DNA of 64,000 bases from Stutzerimonas stutzeri (GTDB taxonomy: Bacteria > Pseudomonadota > Gammaproteobacteria > Pseudomonadales > Pseudomonadaceae). The position numbers were made by a program, and so were the translations under genes. Positions 1 through 8,389 of this stretch are shown one piece after another. A model generated the notes under the pieces. The model made no database searches and was not told the origin of the DNA. It saw only the letters and a program-made list of their open reading frames with translations. The stretch spans positions 186,001 through 250,000 of the forward strand of contig NZ_JYHV01000029.1 of assembly GCF_000952685.1 (NCBI RefSeq), in the 5' to 3' direction. Within the stretch, counting starts at the first letter, position 1; each line of letters opens with the position of its first letter.

Positions 1-714
1 GACACCGCCGTGGTGTTCGATGTGCACTGGCTGGTCAACAGCGGCTATCACATCAACTGTGGCGAGCACTTCAAGGGCATCTACACCAGCAATGAGCTGC
101 CGCACTTCATCAAGGACATGGACTACGAGTATCAGGGCTGCCCGGAGCTGGGCGCGTTGATCGCTGAAGAGGCCAATGCCGCCGATGTGCGTACCCTGGC
201 GCACAACATCCCGAGCCTGGAGCTGGAATACGGCACCCTCGTCCCGATGCGCTACATGCACATGGGCGCGCCCGACGATCAGCAGTTGAAGGTGGTTTCC
301 ATCGCCGCCTGGTGCGCCTGGCACCGCCTGGAAGACAGCTTCACCTTTGGCGCAGCCGTGCGCCGCGCTATCGAGAAGAGCGACCGCAAGGTGCTGGTGC
401 TGGCCTCCGGTTCGCTGTCGCACCGCTTCTCCGATGACCGCATCGCTCAGCAGAACCTGAACAACTGGAGCCGCGAATTCGACAAGCAGGTCGACCATCA
501 CGTGGTGAAGCTTTGGCAGGAAGGCCGCTTCAAGGAGTTCTGCGCCATGCTGCCGGACTACGCCGAGCACTGCTATGGCGAAGGCAAGATGCACGACACA
601 GCCATGCTGCTCGGCCTGCTCGGCGGCCCGGAATACAGCGGCAAGGTGGAAGTCATCACTCCGCTGTTCGGCAGCTCCGGCACCGGCCAGATCAACGCCA
701 TTTTCCCGCTCTGA
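1..714 (+). CDS. hpaD: 3,4-dihydroxyphenylacetate 2,3-dioxygenase, 5' truncated by window edge
   Basis: Extradiol ring-cleavage enzyme that opens homoprotocatechuate to 5-carboxymethyl-2-hydroxymuconic semialdehyde. The reading frame is open from base 1, and about 45 N-terminal residues lie outside the window; the GTG at 10 is an internal valine. The visible 237 residues match the LigB-type (class III) HpaD family closely, with motifs such as FDVHWLVNSGYHINC, YTSNELPHFI, the ASGSLSHRF loop and the SSGTGQ.NA.FPL end. The iron ligands cannot all be checked because the N-terminus is missing. It is followed after 20 bp by hpaF in the same direction, as expected for a pathway operon. Identification is by remembered family similarity. 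Confidence 0.93.
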   Translation, partial: DTAVVFDVHWLVNSGYHINCGEHFKGIYTSNELPHFIKDMDYEYQGCPELGALIAEEANAADVRTLAHNIPSLELEYGTLVPMRYMHMGAPDDQQLKVVSIAAWCAWHRLEDSFTFGAAVRRAIEKSDRKVLVLASGSLSHRFSDDRIAQQNLNNWSREFDKQVDHHVVKLWQEGRFKEFCAMLPDYAEHCYGEGKMHDTAMLLGLLGGPEYSGKVEVITPLFGSSGTGQINAIFPL

Positions 715-734
715 CCCAGCACGCGGAGGCCCCT

Positions 735-1145
735 ATGCCACATCTGGTTCTGCTCTATACCGCCGACCTGGAAGCCGAGGTGCCGATGGGCACACTCTGC
801 CGCGAGCTGGCTGACACCATGCTCGAGCAGCGCGACGAGGCCGGCAAAGCCGTGTTTCCCAAGGGCGGCACCCGTGTGCTGGCCTACCCTGCCGCGCATT
901 CGGCGGTGGCTGACGGCCAGGGCGACTATGGCTTTCTCTACGCCAACCTGCGGATGGGCAGCGGTCGCAGCCAGGCCGTGCACCAGACGGTCGGCGCGGC
1001 CCTGAGCGCCGTACTGGCGCGCCACACCGAGGCCGTGCGAGCGCGTCGCCCAGTAGGCGTGACGCTGCAGATCGATGAAAGCCCGGGTCAGGTATTCGAT
1101 GCCAAGCACAGCAGCCTGCACCCCCTGTTCAACAAGAATTCCTGA
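735..1145 (+). CDS. hpaF: 5-carboxymethyl-2-hydroxymuconate delta-isomerase
   Basis: Isomerizes 5-carboxymethyl-2-hydroxymuconate in homoprotocatechuate degradation. The 136-residue product starts MPHLVLLYT. Proline directly after the initiator methionine is the catalytic base of this tautomerase-superfamily family, so the ATG at 735 is the right start although the frame is open further upstream. A GGAGG-like ribosome site (cgcggaggcccct) precedes it. The length is close to the usual 125-130 residues. It lies 20 bp after hpaD and 9 bp before hpaH, consistent with one transcript. Confidence 0.92.
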   Translation: MPHLVLLYTADLEAEVPMGTLCRELADTMLEQRDEAGKAVFPKGGTRVLAYPAAHSAVADGQGDYGFLYANLRMGSGRSQAVHQTVGAALSAVLARHTEAVRARRPVGVTLQIDESPGQVFDAKHSSLHPLFNKNS

Positions 1146-1154
1146 GGACACCCC

Positions 1155-1958
1155 ATGCTCGACGCCTCCGTCATCCAACAGTGCGCCGCACGGCTGGACG
1201 CAGCCGAACGCTCACGGCAGCAGATTCGCCAGTTCTCGCTGGAGCATCCCGAAATCTCCATCGAGGACGCCTACGCCATCCAGCGCGCCTGGGTGGACAT
1301 GAAGATCGAGGATGGCCGCAAGCTGGTCGGCCACAAGATCGGCCTGACCTCGCGCGCCATGCAGGTCTCGTCCAACATCACCGAGCCGGACTACGGCGCG
1401 CTGCTCGACGACATGCTGTTCGACGAGGGCACCGACATTCCCTTCGAGCGCTTCATCGTGCCGCGCGTGGAAGTCGAACTGGCGTTCATCCTCGGCAAAC
1501 CGCTGAAGGGCCCGAACTGCACCATCTTCGACGTGCTGGACGCCACCGAATACGTGATTCCCGCGCTGGAAATCATTGATGCACGCATCCATCAGGTTGA
1601 CCCCGACACCAAGGTCACCCGCAAGGTCTTCGATACCATCTCCGACAACGCGGCCAATGGTGGCGTGGTCATGGGCGGCCGGCCGATACGACCCCACGAC
1701 ATGGACCTGCGCCGCGTCCCGGCGATCCTCTACCGCAACGGCGTCATCGAGGAGTCGGGCGTTTCCGCCGCGGTGCTCAATCACCCGGCCAAAGGCGTGG
1801 CCTGGCTGGCGAACAAGCTGGCGCCGTATGACGTCACCCTGCAGCCGGGCCAGATCATCCTCGGCGGCTCCTTCACCCGTCCGGTCGCCGCCAACCCAGG
1901 CGACAGCTTCCACGTCGATTACGACCAGCTGGGCTCCATCGCCTGCCGGTTCGTTTAA
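1155..1958 (+). CDS. hpaH: 2-oxo-hept-4-ene-1,7-dioate hydratase
   Basis: Adds water to 2-oxohept-4-ene-1,7-dioate to give 4-hydroxy-2-oxoheptanedioate, the substrate of HpaI. It has 267 residues, the usual size. It belongs to the fumarylacetoacetase-like hydratase fold. The metal-binding acids expected for the family are present as Glu106 and Glu108 (VEVELAF) and Glu139 (PALEIID). The GHKIGLTS segment near residues 59-66 is also typical. A GAGGA ribosome site sits before the ATG. A 95-bp gap containing a long inverted repeat separates it from hpaI, which is unusual in this otherwise tight operon. Confidence 0.93.
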   Translation: MLDASVIQQCAARLDAAERSRQQIRQFSLEHPEISIEDAYAIQRAWVDMKIEDGRKLVGHKIGLTSRAMQVSSNITEPDYGALLDDMLFDEGTDIPFERFIVPRVEVELAFILGKPLKGPNCTIFDVLDATEYVIPALEIIDARIHQVDPDTKVTRKVFDTISDNAANGGVVMGGRPIRPHDMDLRRVPAILYRNGVIEESGVSAAVLNHPAKGVAWLANKLAPYDVTLQPGQIILGGSFTRPVAANPGDSFHVDYDQLGSIACRFV

Positions 1959-1964
1959 CGAGCA

Positions 1965-2031
1965 CTGGGGCTGGGGACGGGGGGTAGGCATGGGACAGAC
2001 AGAATTCCGTGAGCCGTGCACCCAGCCCCAG
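1965..2031. repeat. 67-bp element bounded by a perfect 11-bp inverted repeat
   Basis: Left arm ctggggctggg (1965-1975) is the exact reverse complement of cccagccccag (2021-2031), with a 45-base G-rich interior. It lies between the hpaH stop and the hpaI ribosome site. It could be a small palindromic insertion (REP- or MITE-like) or an intercistronic RNA hairpin that tunes hpaI expression. There is no T run, so it is not an intrinsic terminator. Confidence 0.6.
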
Positions 2032-2053
2032 CGCCTCAATTGAGGAGTCCACC

Positions 2054-2857
2054 ATGGACCTTCCAGTCAACACCTTCAAACAACGCCTGAAATCGGGCGA
2101 AGCGCAAATCGGCCTCTGGGTCGGGCTGGCCGAGCCCTATTGCGCTGAGCTGGCAGCCAACGCCGGCTTCGACTGGCTGCTGCTCGATGGCGAGCACGCG
2201 CCGAACGATGTCCGCAGCCTGCTCGGCCAGCTCCAGGCCGTGGCAGCATATCCGTCCCATCCGGTGATCCGCCCGCCCATCGGTGATGCCGTAGTGATCA
2301 AGCAGCTACTGGATCTCGGCGCGCAGACGCTTCTGGTACCGATGGTGGATTCCCGTGACCAGGCCGAGCAGCTGGTACGCGCCATTCACTACCCGCCCAA
2401 GGGCATTCGCGGTGTGGGCAGTGCGCTGGCTCGCGCCTCGCGCTGGAACACCGTTCCTGGCTACCTCACTCATGCCGACGAACAGATCTGCCTGCTGGTG
2501 CAGATCGAGAACCTGGAAGGTCTCGCGCATCTCGATGAAATCGTCGCAGTCGATGGCGTGGATGGCGTGTTCATCGGCCCGGCTGATCTATCCGCTTCGA
2601 TGGGCCATCGCGGCAATCCGGGCCATCCGGATGTACAGGCTGCCATCGAGGATGCCATCGAGCGTATCCGTCGCGCCGGCAAGGCCGCGGGCATCCTCTC
2701 GGCCGACCAAACGCTGGCACGCCGCTACATCGAACTCGGCGCAGCCTTCGTCGCGGTCGGCGTCGATACCACCATTCTGATGCGCGGGCTGCAGAGCCTG
2801 GCCGCCGCATTCAAGGACGCCCCCGCCCCGACTACCGGTGGCGGCGGCGTTTACTAA
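2054..2857 (+). CDS. hpaI: 4-hydroxy-2-oxoheptanedioate aldolase
   Basis: Class II (metal-dependent) aldolase that splits 4-hydroxy-2-oxoheptanedioate into pyruvate and succinic semialdehyde. It has 267 residues and matches the HpcH/HpaI family. Visible active-site positions are the DGEHAPND loop (residues 45-52, general base His48), Arg73, and metal ligands Glu152 (QIEN) and Asp178 (GPADLS). The ATG at 2054 follows TGAGGAG at the right distance; the frame is open 45 bases further up but without a ribosome site. Its semialdehyde product is the substrate of the next gene, 11 bp downstream. Confidence 0.94.
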   Translation: MDLPVNTFKQRLKSGEAQIGLWVGLAEPYCAELAANAGFDWLLLDGEHAPNDVRSLLGQLQAVAAYPSHPVIRPPIGDAVVIKQLLDLGAQTLLVPMVDSRDQAEQLVRAIHYPPKGIRGVGSALARASRWNTVPGYLTHADEQICLLVQIENLEGLAHLDEIVAVDGVDGVFIGPADLSASMGHRGNPGHPDVQAAIEDAIERIRRAGKAAGILSADQTLARRYIELGAAFVAVGVDTTILMRGLQSLAAAFKDAPAPTTGGGGVY

Positions 2858-2868
2858 ACGAGGTCGAG

Positions 2869-4323
2869 ATGAATCTGAATGACTCCTCACTGCTGCGCCA
2901 GAACGCCTACGTTGATGGCCAGTGGATCGAAGCCGAAGACGGCGCCCGCTTCGCCGTGCGTAACCCAGCCGATAACAGCGTCATCACCGAAGTCGCCTCG
3001 GTTGGCGTGAGCGAAACCCGCCGCGCCATCGAGGCCGCCGAACGGGCCTGGCCGGCCTGGCGCGACAAGACCGCCAAGGAACGCGCCGCCATCCTGCGCC
3101 GCTGGTTCGAACTGATCATGGCCAATCAGGAAGACCTGGCGCGCCTGCTGAGTTGGGAACAGGGCAAGCCGCTGGCCGAAAGCCGTGGCGAAATCGCCTA
3201 CGGCGCGAGCTTTATCGAGTGGTTCGCCGAAGAGGCCAAGCGGGTTTACGGCGATGTGATCCCGCACGACAAACAGGGCCGTCGCCTCGTGGTGATCAAG
3301 CAGCCGATCGGTGTGGTTGCAGCCATCACACCGTGGAACTTCCCCAATGCCATGATTACCCGCAAGGCCGGTCCGGCCCTGGCCGCCGGTTGCACCGTGG
3401 TGCTCAAGCCCGCCTCGGAGACGCCGCTGTCAGCCCTCGCACTGGCCGAACTCGGCGAGCGTGCGGGCATTCCGGCCGGTGTGTTCAACGTGGTGCCGGG
3501 CACCAATTCCCGCGCCATCGGTGGTGAACTGACCGGTAACCCGAAGGTGCGCAAGCTCTCCTTCACCGGCTCCACCGGCATCGGCAAATTGCTCATGGCC
3601 CAATGCGCCGAAAGCATCAAGAAGGTCAGCCTGGAGCTGGGCGGCAACGCGCCCTTCATCGTCTTCGACGACGCCGATCTGGATGCGGCCGTACAGGGCG
3701 CGCTGGGATCGAAGTTCCGCAACACCGGGCAGACCTGCGTCTGTACCAACCGCGTATTGGTCCAGGCCGGCGTGTATGAAGAATTTTCCAAGCGTCTGAG
3801 CGAGGCCGTTGCCGCCATGAAAGTCGCCCCGGCCACAGACGACGGCGCTCAACAGGGCCCGCTGATCAACGAGAAAGCAGTCGCCAAGGTCGTCGAGCAC
3901 ATCGAAGATGCCGTGTCCAAGGGTGCCCGCGTGCTCACTGGCGGCAAATCCCATGCCCTGGGCGGAAGCTTCTTCGAGCCGACCGTGTTGGCCGATGTCA
4001 CGCCTGACATGCTGGTCGCACGCGACGAAACCTTTGGCCCGCTGGCGCCGATCTTCCGCTTCGAGACCGAAGAGCAGGCAATCGCCATGGCCAACGATAC
4101 CGAGTTCGGTCTGGCGTCCTACCTCTATACACAGAACCTGGGCCGTGCCTGGCGGGTCAGCGAGGCGCTGGAATACGGCATGGTCGGCGTTAACGAAGGG
4201 CTGATTTCGACCGAAGTCGCTCCCTTCGGCGGCATCAAGCAATCCGGCCTCGGTCGCGAAGGCTCCCATTACGGAATCGACGATTACATCGAGCAAAAAT
4301 ACATGTGCCTTGGCATCGGCTGA
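2869..4323 (+). CDS. gabD: NAD(P)-dependent succinate-semialdehyde dehydrogenase
   Basis: Oxidizes succinic semialdehyde to succinate for the TCA cycle. It has 484 residues, the usual GabD length. Class-defining motifs are TPWNFPNAMITRK (cofactor binding), FTGSTGIGK, Glu256 in LELGGNAPF as general base, and catalytic Cys290 in GQTCVCTNR. A second cysteine at 292 gives the CVC pair known for redox control in E. coli GabD. Its place directly after hpaI suggests a dedicated enzyme for the semialdehyde made from homoprotocatechuate, rather than one for GABA; that assignment is inferred from context. The gene symbol is by family. Confidence 0.88.
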   Translation: MNLNDSSLLRQNAYVDGQWIEAEDGARFAVRNPADNSVITEVASVGVSETRRAIEAAERAWPAWRDKTAKERAAILRRWFELIMANQEDLARLLSWEQGKPLAESRGEIAYGASFIEWFAEEAKRVYGDVIPHDKQGRRLVVIKQPIGVVAAITPWNFPNAMITRKAGPALAAGCTVVLKPASETPLSALALAELGERAGIPAGVFNVVPGTNSRAIGGELTGNPKVRKLSFTGSTGIGKLLMAQCAESIKKVSLELGGNAPFIVFDDADLDAAVQGALGSKFRNTGQTCVCTNRVLVQAGVYEEFSKRLSEAVAAMKVAPATDDGAQQGPLINEKAVAKVVEHIEDAVSKGARVLTGGKSHALGGSFFEPTVLADVTPDMLVARDETFGPLAPIFRFETEEQAIAMANDTEFGLASYLYTQNLGRAWRVSEALEYGMVGVNEGLISTEVAPFGGIKQSGLGREGSHYGIDDYIEQKYMCLGIG

Positions 4324-4352
4324 GGCTTCCGAACTCCTCGTGTCACCTTCTT

Positions 4353-4378
4353 AGCCGGCTCACCACCGGCTCTTTTTT
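4353..4378 (+). terminator. intrinsic terminator after the hpa operon
   Basis: agccgg (4353-4358) pairs with ccggct (4366-4371) around a 7-base loop and is followed by cTTTTTT. It lies 30 bp after the dehydrogenase stop and 12 bp before the next start codon, and marks the end of the hpa transcript. Confidence 0.8.
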
Positions 4379-4389
4379 GGGAGTTGAGT

Positions 4390-4989
4390 ATGAATAGACG
4401 CCTCCTACAGGCGGTTCTCCCACTGGCCGTAACGCTTGGCTTATCCGGCTGCAGCACCTCCAGCGATACCGATCCGCACGCGCGCTTCACCGCCGCGCTG
4501 CAGAAGGAAATCGATAACCGCGCGCTCGCTAGACACGTAGTGCCGGTTCTGGCTGAACGGCATGCGGGTAGCGACCAAGGCCAGTTCTGGTCCAGCTACA
4601 CCGCGCTGGAGATTCTTCAGGCGCCCCGTTACACCGCCATTGCCGAACGCCACGGCTTCGCACCCGCCAGGCTGAAGACGCGGATCAAGGGGGATGCTTC
4701 GCTGTTGATCAGTTGGGCTTTCCCGCAGCGCTTCACTCGCTCTCTGTCCGGCGCAACGGAGAAATACGTCGAGGAGCTGCGCGCCATCCCGGTGCCACCT
4801 GATCCGGAAGATGCCGAATTCCGTCAGTACATGATCGAGCAGGAAGAGGCTCAGGTTAAGGCGCTCGCCCAAGCGGCCGCTGGGCGCTATCAGGCAGCGG
4901 CTGACGAACTTGAGGCGTTCATTGCCATGACCCGATGCGCCTCGGGTGAAGCCAACAGCTCGGCAGCTCTGGCGGGCTGCGATGGCTGA
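4390..4989 (+). CDS. predicted lipoprotein of unknown function
   Basis: The 199-residue protein has a classical lipoprotein signal: basic MNRR, a hydrophobic stretch and lipobox LSGC with Cys21. The residue after Cys is Ser, which favours outer-membrane sorting. I recognize no domain. The middle is mixed alpha-helical, and residues 130-175 are rich in Glu, Gln and Ala, possibly a helical hairpin. Two more cysteines lie near the C-terminus (TRCASG and LAGCDG) and could form a disulfide. The ATG at 4390 follows GGGAG; a TTG six bases upstream is in frame but less well placed. A terminator separates it from the hpa operon, so it is probably an independent gene. Confidence 0.7.
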   Translation: MNRRLLQAVLPLAVTLGLSGCSTSSDTDPHARFTAALQKEIDNRALARHVVPVLAERHAGSDQGQFWSSYTALEILQAPRYTAIAERHGFAPARLKTRIKGDASLLISWAFPQRFTRSLSGATEKYVEELRAIPVPPDPEDAEFRQYMIEQEEAQVKALAQAAAGRYQAAADELEAFIAMTRCASGEANSSAALAGCDG

Positions 4990-5128
4990 GCCGTAAGGCG
5001 CACAGAACCGTGTTCCCTGCGCTCGGCTTCTAGCCGATATCGGCAAATATTGAGCGCATCGGCCCGCATGGGAATGGAAATTGCCTTAACCAGATATCGC
5101 AGGATTCAACCCCCAGAGGGTTACCGAA

Positions 5129-6103
5129 ATGCACAGTGCCATCATCGATCAAGCCGTGCCGCTACCGATCATTCGCTATCGGCAGACATTCGACATCGAG
5201 GATCACGCCGGCGGCTTGGACGGCTGGCAGTTGCGCTACGACCAGCTCACCCCCGGTGTATTCAAGGGCAGCATCAGCCAGATGCACCTCGAAGGCCTGC
5301 AACTGGTTCATGATCGAGCCAACCAGGCAATGACCAAGCAGGGCGAAACCTGGAAAGGTGCCATCAGCTTCAGTTTGCCGCTGCACGTACCAAACAGCAG
5401 TTTCCATTGCCTTGGCCATTCGGTCATTGGCCGAAATCTGCTGGTCACACGAGGCGAAGACTTGCCCGAGCTGCGAACGCCAGCCGATCTAGATCTGCTC
5501 TGCATCGCCGTTGACGAGTCGCTGCTTCGCGACAGGCTGGAAAGGAACCTCCAGTTGACCAGCCTGCCATCGATGCCTCACTGGTATCGCATGGTGGACG
5601 CAGAGAGTCATACCGCGCTGGTCGAGCTGTGTAGCAGTCTGCTCGATGCGCATGCCAACAAAACCAACGACCTACTCGGATACGCCGCTATACGCGCCGG
5701 TATTCGTGATGCCGTGGTCATGCACCTGCTGGATCTGATCGACGATCAGGAGGTGAATCTGCTGGAACCCAACGCACGTAAGCGCCTGGTCGACCGTGCG
5801 CGCGAATACGCGTTGGCGAACCGCGATGCCCCACCCACGATCCTGGAACTCTGCGACAAGGTCGGCGCCTCGCGTCGCAAGCTTCAGTACTGTTTCCAGG
5901 AGACGCTGGGGATCAATCCGGTGGCGTACCTGCGGGCGTTACGACTGAATGCTGCGCACCGCGCGCTGATCACAAGTGACGGCACGCTATCGGTGCAGAC
6001 AGTGGCGGCCAGCTGGGGATTCTGGCACCTCAGCCGCTTCGCCAGCGACTATCGCCAACTGTTTGGTGAATTGCCTTCGGACACGCTTCGCCGTGCTCGA
6101 TGA
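5129..6103 (+). CDS. AraC family transcriptional regulator, EutR-like DNA-binding half
   Basis: Likely activator of the catabolic genes that follow in the same direction. It has 324 residues. The last 105 form the two helix-turn-helix AraC domain, with segments ELCDKVGASRRKLQYCF and the second-helix region VAASWGFWHLSRFASDY. This half resembles the ethanolamine regulator EutR (the WGFWHL..FA.DY..LF pattern). The N-terminal 200 residues would bind the inducer and are not recognizable by eye. A CAGAGGG ribosome site precedes the ATG. The gap of 82 bp to the channel gene could hold a promoter. The inducer is unknown; an amine, amide or amino alcohol is a guess from the EutR resemblance and the neighbours. 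Confidence 0.85.
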   Translation: MHSAIIDQAVPLPIIRYRQTFDIEDHAGGLDGWQLRYDQLTPGVFKGSISQMHLEGLQLVHDRANQAMTKQGETWKGAISFSLPLHVPNSSFHCLGHSVIGRNLLVTRGEDLPELRTPADLDLLCIAVDESLLRDRLERNLQLTSLPSMPHWYRMVDAESHTALVELCSSLLDAHANKTNDLLGYAAIRAGIRDAVVMHLLDLIDDQEVNLLEPNARKRLVDRAREYALANRDAPPTILELCDKVGASRRKLQYCFQETLGINPVAYLRALRLNAAHRALITSDGTLSVQTVAASWGFWHLSRFASDYRQLFGELPSDTLRRAR

Positions 6104-6185
6104 AACTGTGCTGATTTCGGATAACCACCTTCGCTGACCTGTCCATAGGCTTCCCCTACCCATAACAACAAAACAGGGGAACACC

Positions 6186-7112
6186 ATGAAAGGACATCGC
6201 ACGATGGCCGCCAAGGGATTGCTTTGCGTATCGATCCTGGCCGCATCCGGCATTGCACTGGCTACTGAAGGCGGCGCGCCCACGACTCCCAATGGCGTGT
6301 ACGACTTCGGTGCCGGTTTCACACCGCCGGCGACACCTACCGGCACCGTCGGTCTGCGCACGGCGTTCTACTCGGCCAACCGGCTGATGGACGCCAGCGG
6401 GGACAAAACCCCGGTGGACTTCTCGATCGATGTCCTGTCCATCGGACTGGCGTATATCCGCATGACCGACCAGCAGTTCCTCGGCGCGCGATACGGCTTC
6501 GGAGCGGTGCTGCCCTTCTTCAAGATGAATGCATCGCTCGATGTCGACACCCCGTTCGGTCCGATATCCCGAGACGCGGAAATGTTTCGCCAGGCAGACG
6601 CACAGATCCTCCCACTCATACTGCAGTGGTCGCCTTCACGCAATCTGGGGATCAATACCCAGTTTCAGATCCAGCTACCGACCGGTGACTACGACGAAGA
6701 TCGCTTGGTTTCTCCCGGGCTCAACCACTGGACCTTCTCGCCAATTCTCAACGCCACCTACATCACCGATGGCGGTTTCGAGATGTCGTCGAGCTTCCAG
6801 GTTGACGTCAACACTCGCAACCACGCAACCGACTACAAGAACGGCGTCGAGTACCGCCACGAGTTCGCCGTCGGACAGCACGTCGGCCCCTGGACGCTAG
6901 GCCTGGGTGGCTATTACTACCGTCAACTGAGCGATGATGACAGCCCCGACCTCACCAGCGGCAACCGTGGCCGAGTCGCCGCCATCGGGCCCGCTATCAG
7001 CTATTTCAAGCCGGGTCTGCCGCCCGTCTGGCTCCACGCTTACAAGGAATTCGGCGCACGCAACAAACCCGAGGGCTACACCGTCGCCCTGCGCTTCTCG
7101 CACAGTTTCTGA
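6186..7112 (+). CDS. outer-membrane channel, phenol/meta-pathway (Phenol_MetA_deg) type
   Basis: Predicted beta-barrel that lets an aromatic or similar substrate across the outer membrane. It has 308 residues and an N-terminal signal (MKGHRTMAAKGLLCVSILAASG) with likely cleavage after ALA (residues 25-27). Alternating hydrophobic strands follow, and the protein ends in a terminal Phe (RFSHSF), the usual outer-membrane barrel signature. The overall pattern fits the family often encoded beside aromatic catabolic genes. The ATG at 6186 follows a GGGGA site; a second Met at codon 7 is less likely. The MFS gene starts 11 bp downstream, so the two transport steps are probably co-expressed. Confidence 0.75.
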   Translation: MKGHRTMAAKGLLCVSILAASGIALATEGGAPTTPNGVYDFGAGFTPPATPTGTVGLRTAFYSANRLMDASGDKTPVDFSIDVLSIGLAYIRMTDQQFLGARYGFGAVLPFFKMNASLDVDTPFGPISRDAEMFRQADAQILPLILQWSPSRNLGINTQFQIQLPTGDYDEDRLVSPGLNHWTFSPILNATYITDGGFEMSSSFQVDVNTRNHATDYKNGVEYRHEFAVGQHVGPWTLGLGGYYYRQLSDDDSPDLTSGNRGRVAAIGPAISYFKPGLPPVWLHAYKEFGARNKPEGYTVALRFSHSF

Positions 7113-7123
7113 GGAGACCGAAC

Positions 7124-8341
7124 ATGAGCCGGAATCTGTCACCGATACGCCAAGCCAGGACCGGACGCGAAGGCGCCGTACTGATGCTCGGCAGCAGTCT
7201 CACTATCATGGGCTCGGTCATGGTCGCGCCGATCTTGCCGAAGCTCTTCGCTGAGTTCGGCCCGGTCGAACCGAAAGCCGACCTGCTCGTTCCGCTGGCC
7301 ATCACAGGCCCCGCGTTGACCATTGCACTCTTCGCACCGCTGGCTGGATGGCTGGCCGACCGCGTGGGCCGCAAGGCATTGCTGGTGGCTGCCACCATCC
7401 TGTACGCCCTCTTGGGCACGTTACCGGCGCTACTGGACAGCTTGCCCGCCATTGTCGGTTCGCGGCTGCTGTTCGGCTGTACCGAAGCGGCAATCATGAC
7501 CTGCTGCGCCGCCTTGATTGCAGACTACTGGCAGGGAGAGCAACGGTTGCGGCTGGTCAACCTGCAAGTCGTGACGATCGGGCTGATCGGCGCGCTGTTC
7601 TTCGTGATTGGCGGCGCGTTGGGTGAGCAGGCATGGCGAGCGCCGTTCTATCTGTATTTGTTGCCCTTGCTGCTGGTGCCATTCATGGCTCGCGTGCTCT
7701 GGGAACCGGCAACCATCCGCCAGCAACAGTTGGAAGATGGCGAGGACCAAATTTCCGTCCTGACGCTGGTGATCGGCTATCTGCTGATCTTCGCCGGCAT
7801 GCTGCTCAACTTCATCGTCCCGGTACAGGCGCCCGCGCTGCTGGTCAGCATCGGCATCACCTCCAGCACGCTGATCGGCGCCTCTGCCGGCCTTGGCCTG
7901 CTGGCCTCGCTGGCAGGCGCGCTGCTTTGGCCGGTGTTGCGCCGGACGCTGGGCATCTCCGGATGCAACGCTCTGCTGCTTGGGTTGCTGGCGCTGGGTC
8001 TGTGGCTACTGAGCCAAGCCCAGACCTATAACGAGGTGTTGGTGGCGGTATCGCTCCATGGCATCGGTGCCGGCTTGCTGGTCCCCAACGCCATGGCACC
8101 GGTGATGAACGCGCTGAGCGCCAACACCCGAGGGCGTGGTCTGGGCGCGTTCACCGCATTCCTCTACCTCGGCCAATTCGCGAGCCCCCTGCTGATCGCG
8201 ATGCTCGGCGGCTTCAATTACGACCTTCGTGGCGCCATCCAACTGCTGGCCATGCTCAGCCTGACGGGCGGCATCGTCTGGGTCGTCGCGGCCATCCTCA
8301 AGCCACATCGTGCTGCAGAAGCCATCGGCCCGCACGCCTGA
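7124..8341 (+). CDS. major facilitator superfamily transporter
   Basis: Predicted 12-helix inner-membrane carrier of 405 residues. The loop between helices 2 and 3 carries the MFS signature as GWLADRVGRKALL (residues 70-82). A central hydrophilic stretch (WEPATIRQQQLEDGEDQ) separates the two six-helix halves. It starts after GAGGAG, 11 bp behind the outer-membrane channel, and precedes the amidase. This suggests it imports the cluster's substrate, although efflux cannot be excluded. The residues that set specificity cannot be read from sequence. Confidence 0.85.
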   Translation: MSRNLSPIRQARTGREGAVLMLGSSLTIMGSVMVAPILPKLFAEFGPVEPKADLLVPLAITGPALTIALFAPLAGWLADRVGRKALLVAATILYALLGTLPALLDSLPAIVGSRLLFGCTEAAIMTCCAALIADYWQGEQRLRLVNLQVVTIGLIGALFFVIGGALGEQAWRAPFYLYLLPLLLVPFMARVLWEPATIRQQQLEDGEDQISVLTLVIGYLLIFAGMLLNFIVPVQAPALLVSIGITSSTLIGASAGLGLLASLAGALLWPVLRRTLGISGCNALLLGLLALGLWLLSQAQTYNEVLVAVSLHGIGAGLLVPNAMAPVMNALSANTRGRGLGAFTAFLYLGQFASPLLIAMLGGFNYDLRGAIQLLAMLSLTGGIVWVVAAILKPHRAAEAIGPHA

Positions 8342-8348
8342 TTCAACT

Positions 8349-8368
8349 GCCGACGCGCGAGCGTCGGC
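8349..8368 (+). promoter_or_regulatory. intercistronic hairpin between transporter and amidase
   Basis: gccgacgc (8349-8356) pairs perfectly with gcgtcggc (8361-8368) around gcga. No T run follows. It may stabilize or partly end the upstream transcript; the function is inferred. Confidence 0.45.
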
Positions 8369-8389
8369 CTTCACACCTCCGAGGCTTAT

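Noticed and set aside
1212-2039. Long minus-strand open frame (275 codons) opposite hpaH
   Set aside because: It lies wholly antisense to a well-supported enzyme gene and has no domain or ribosome site. It is a shadow frame of GC-rich coding DNA.
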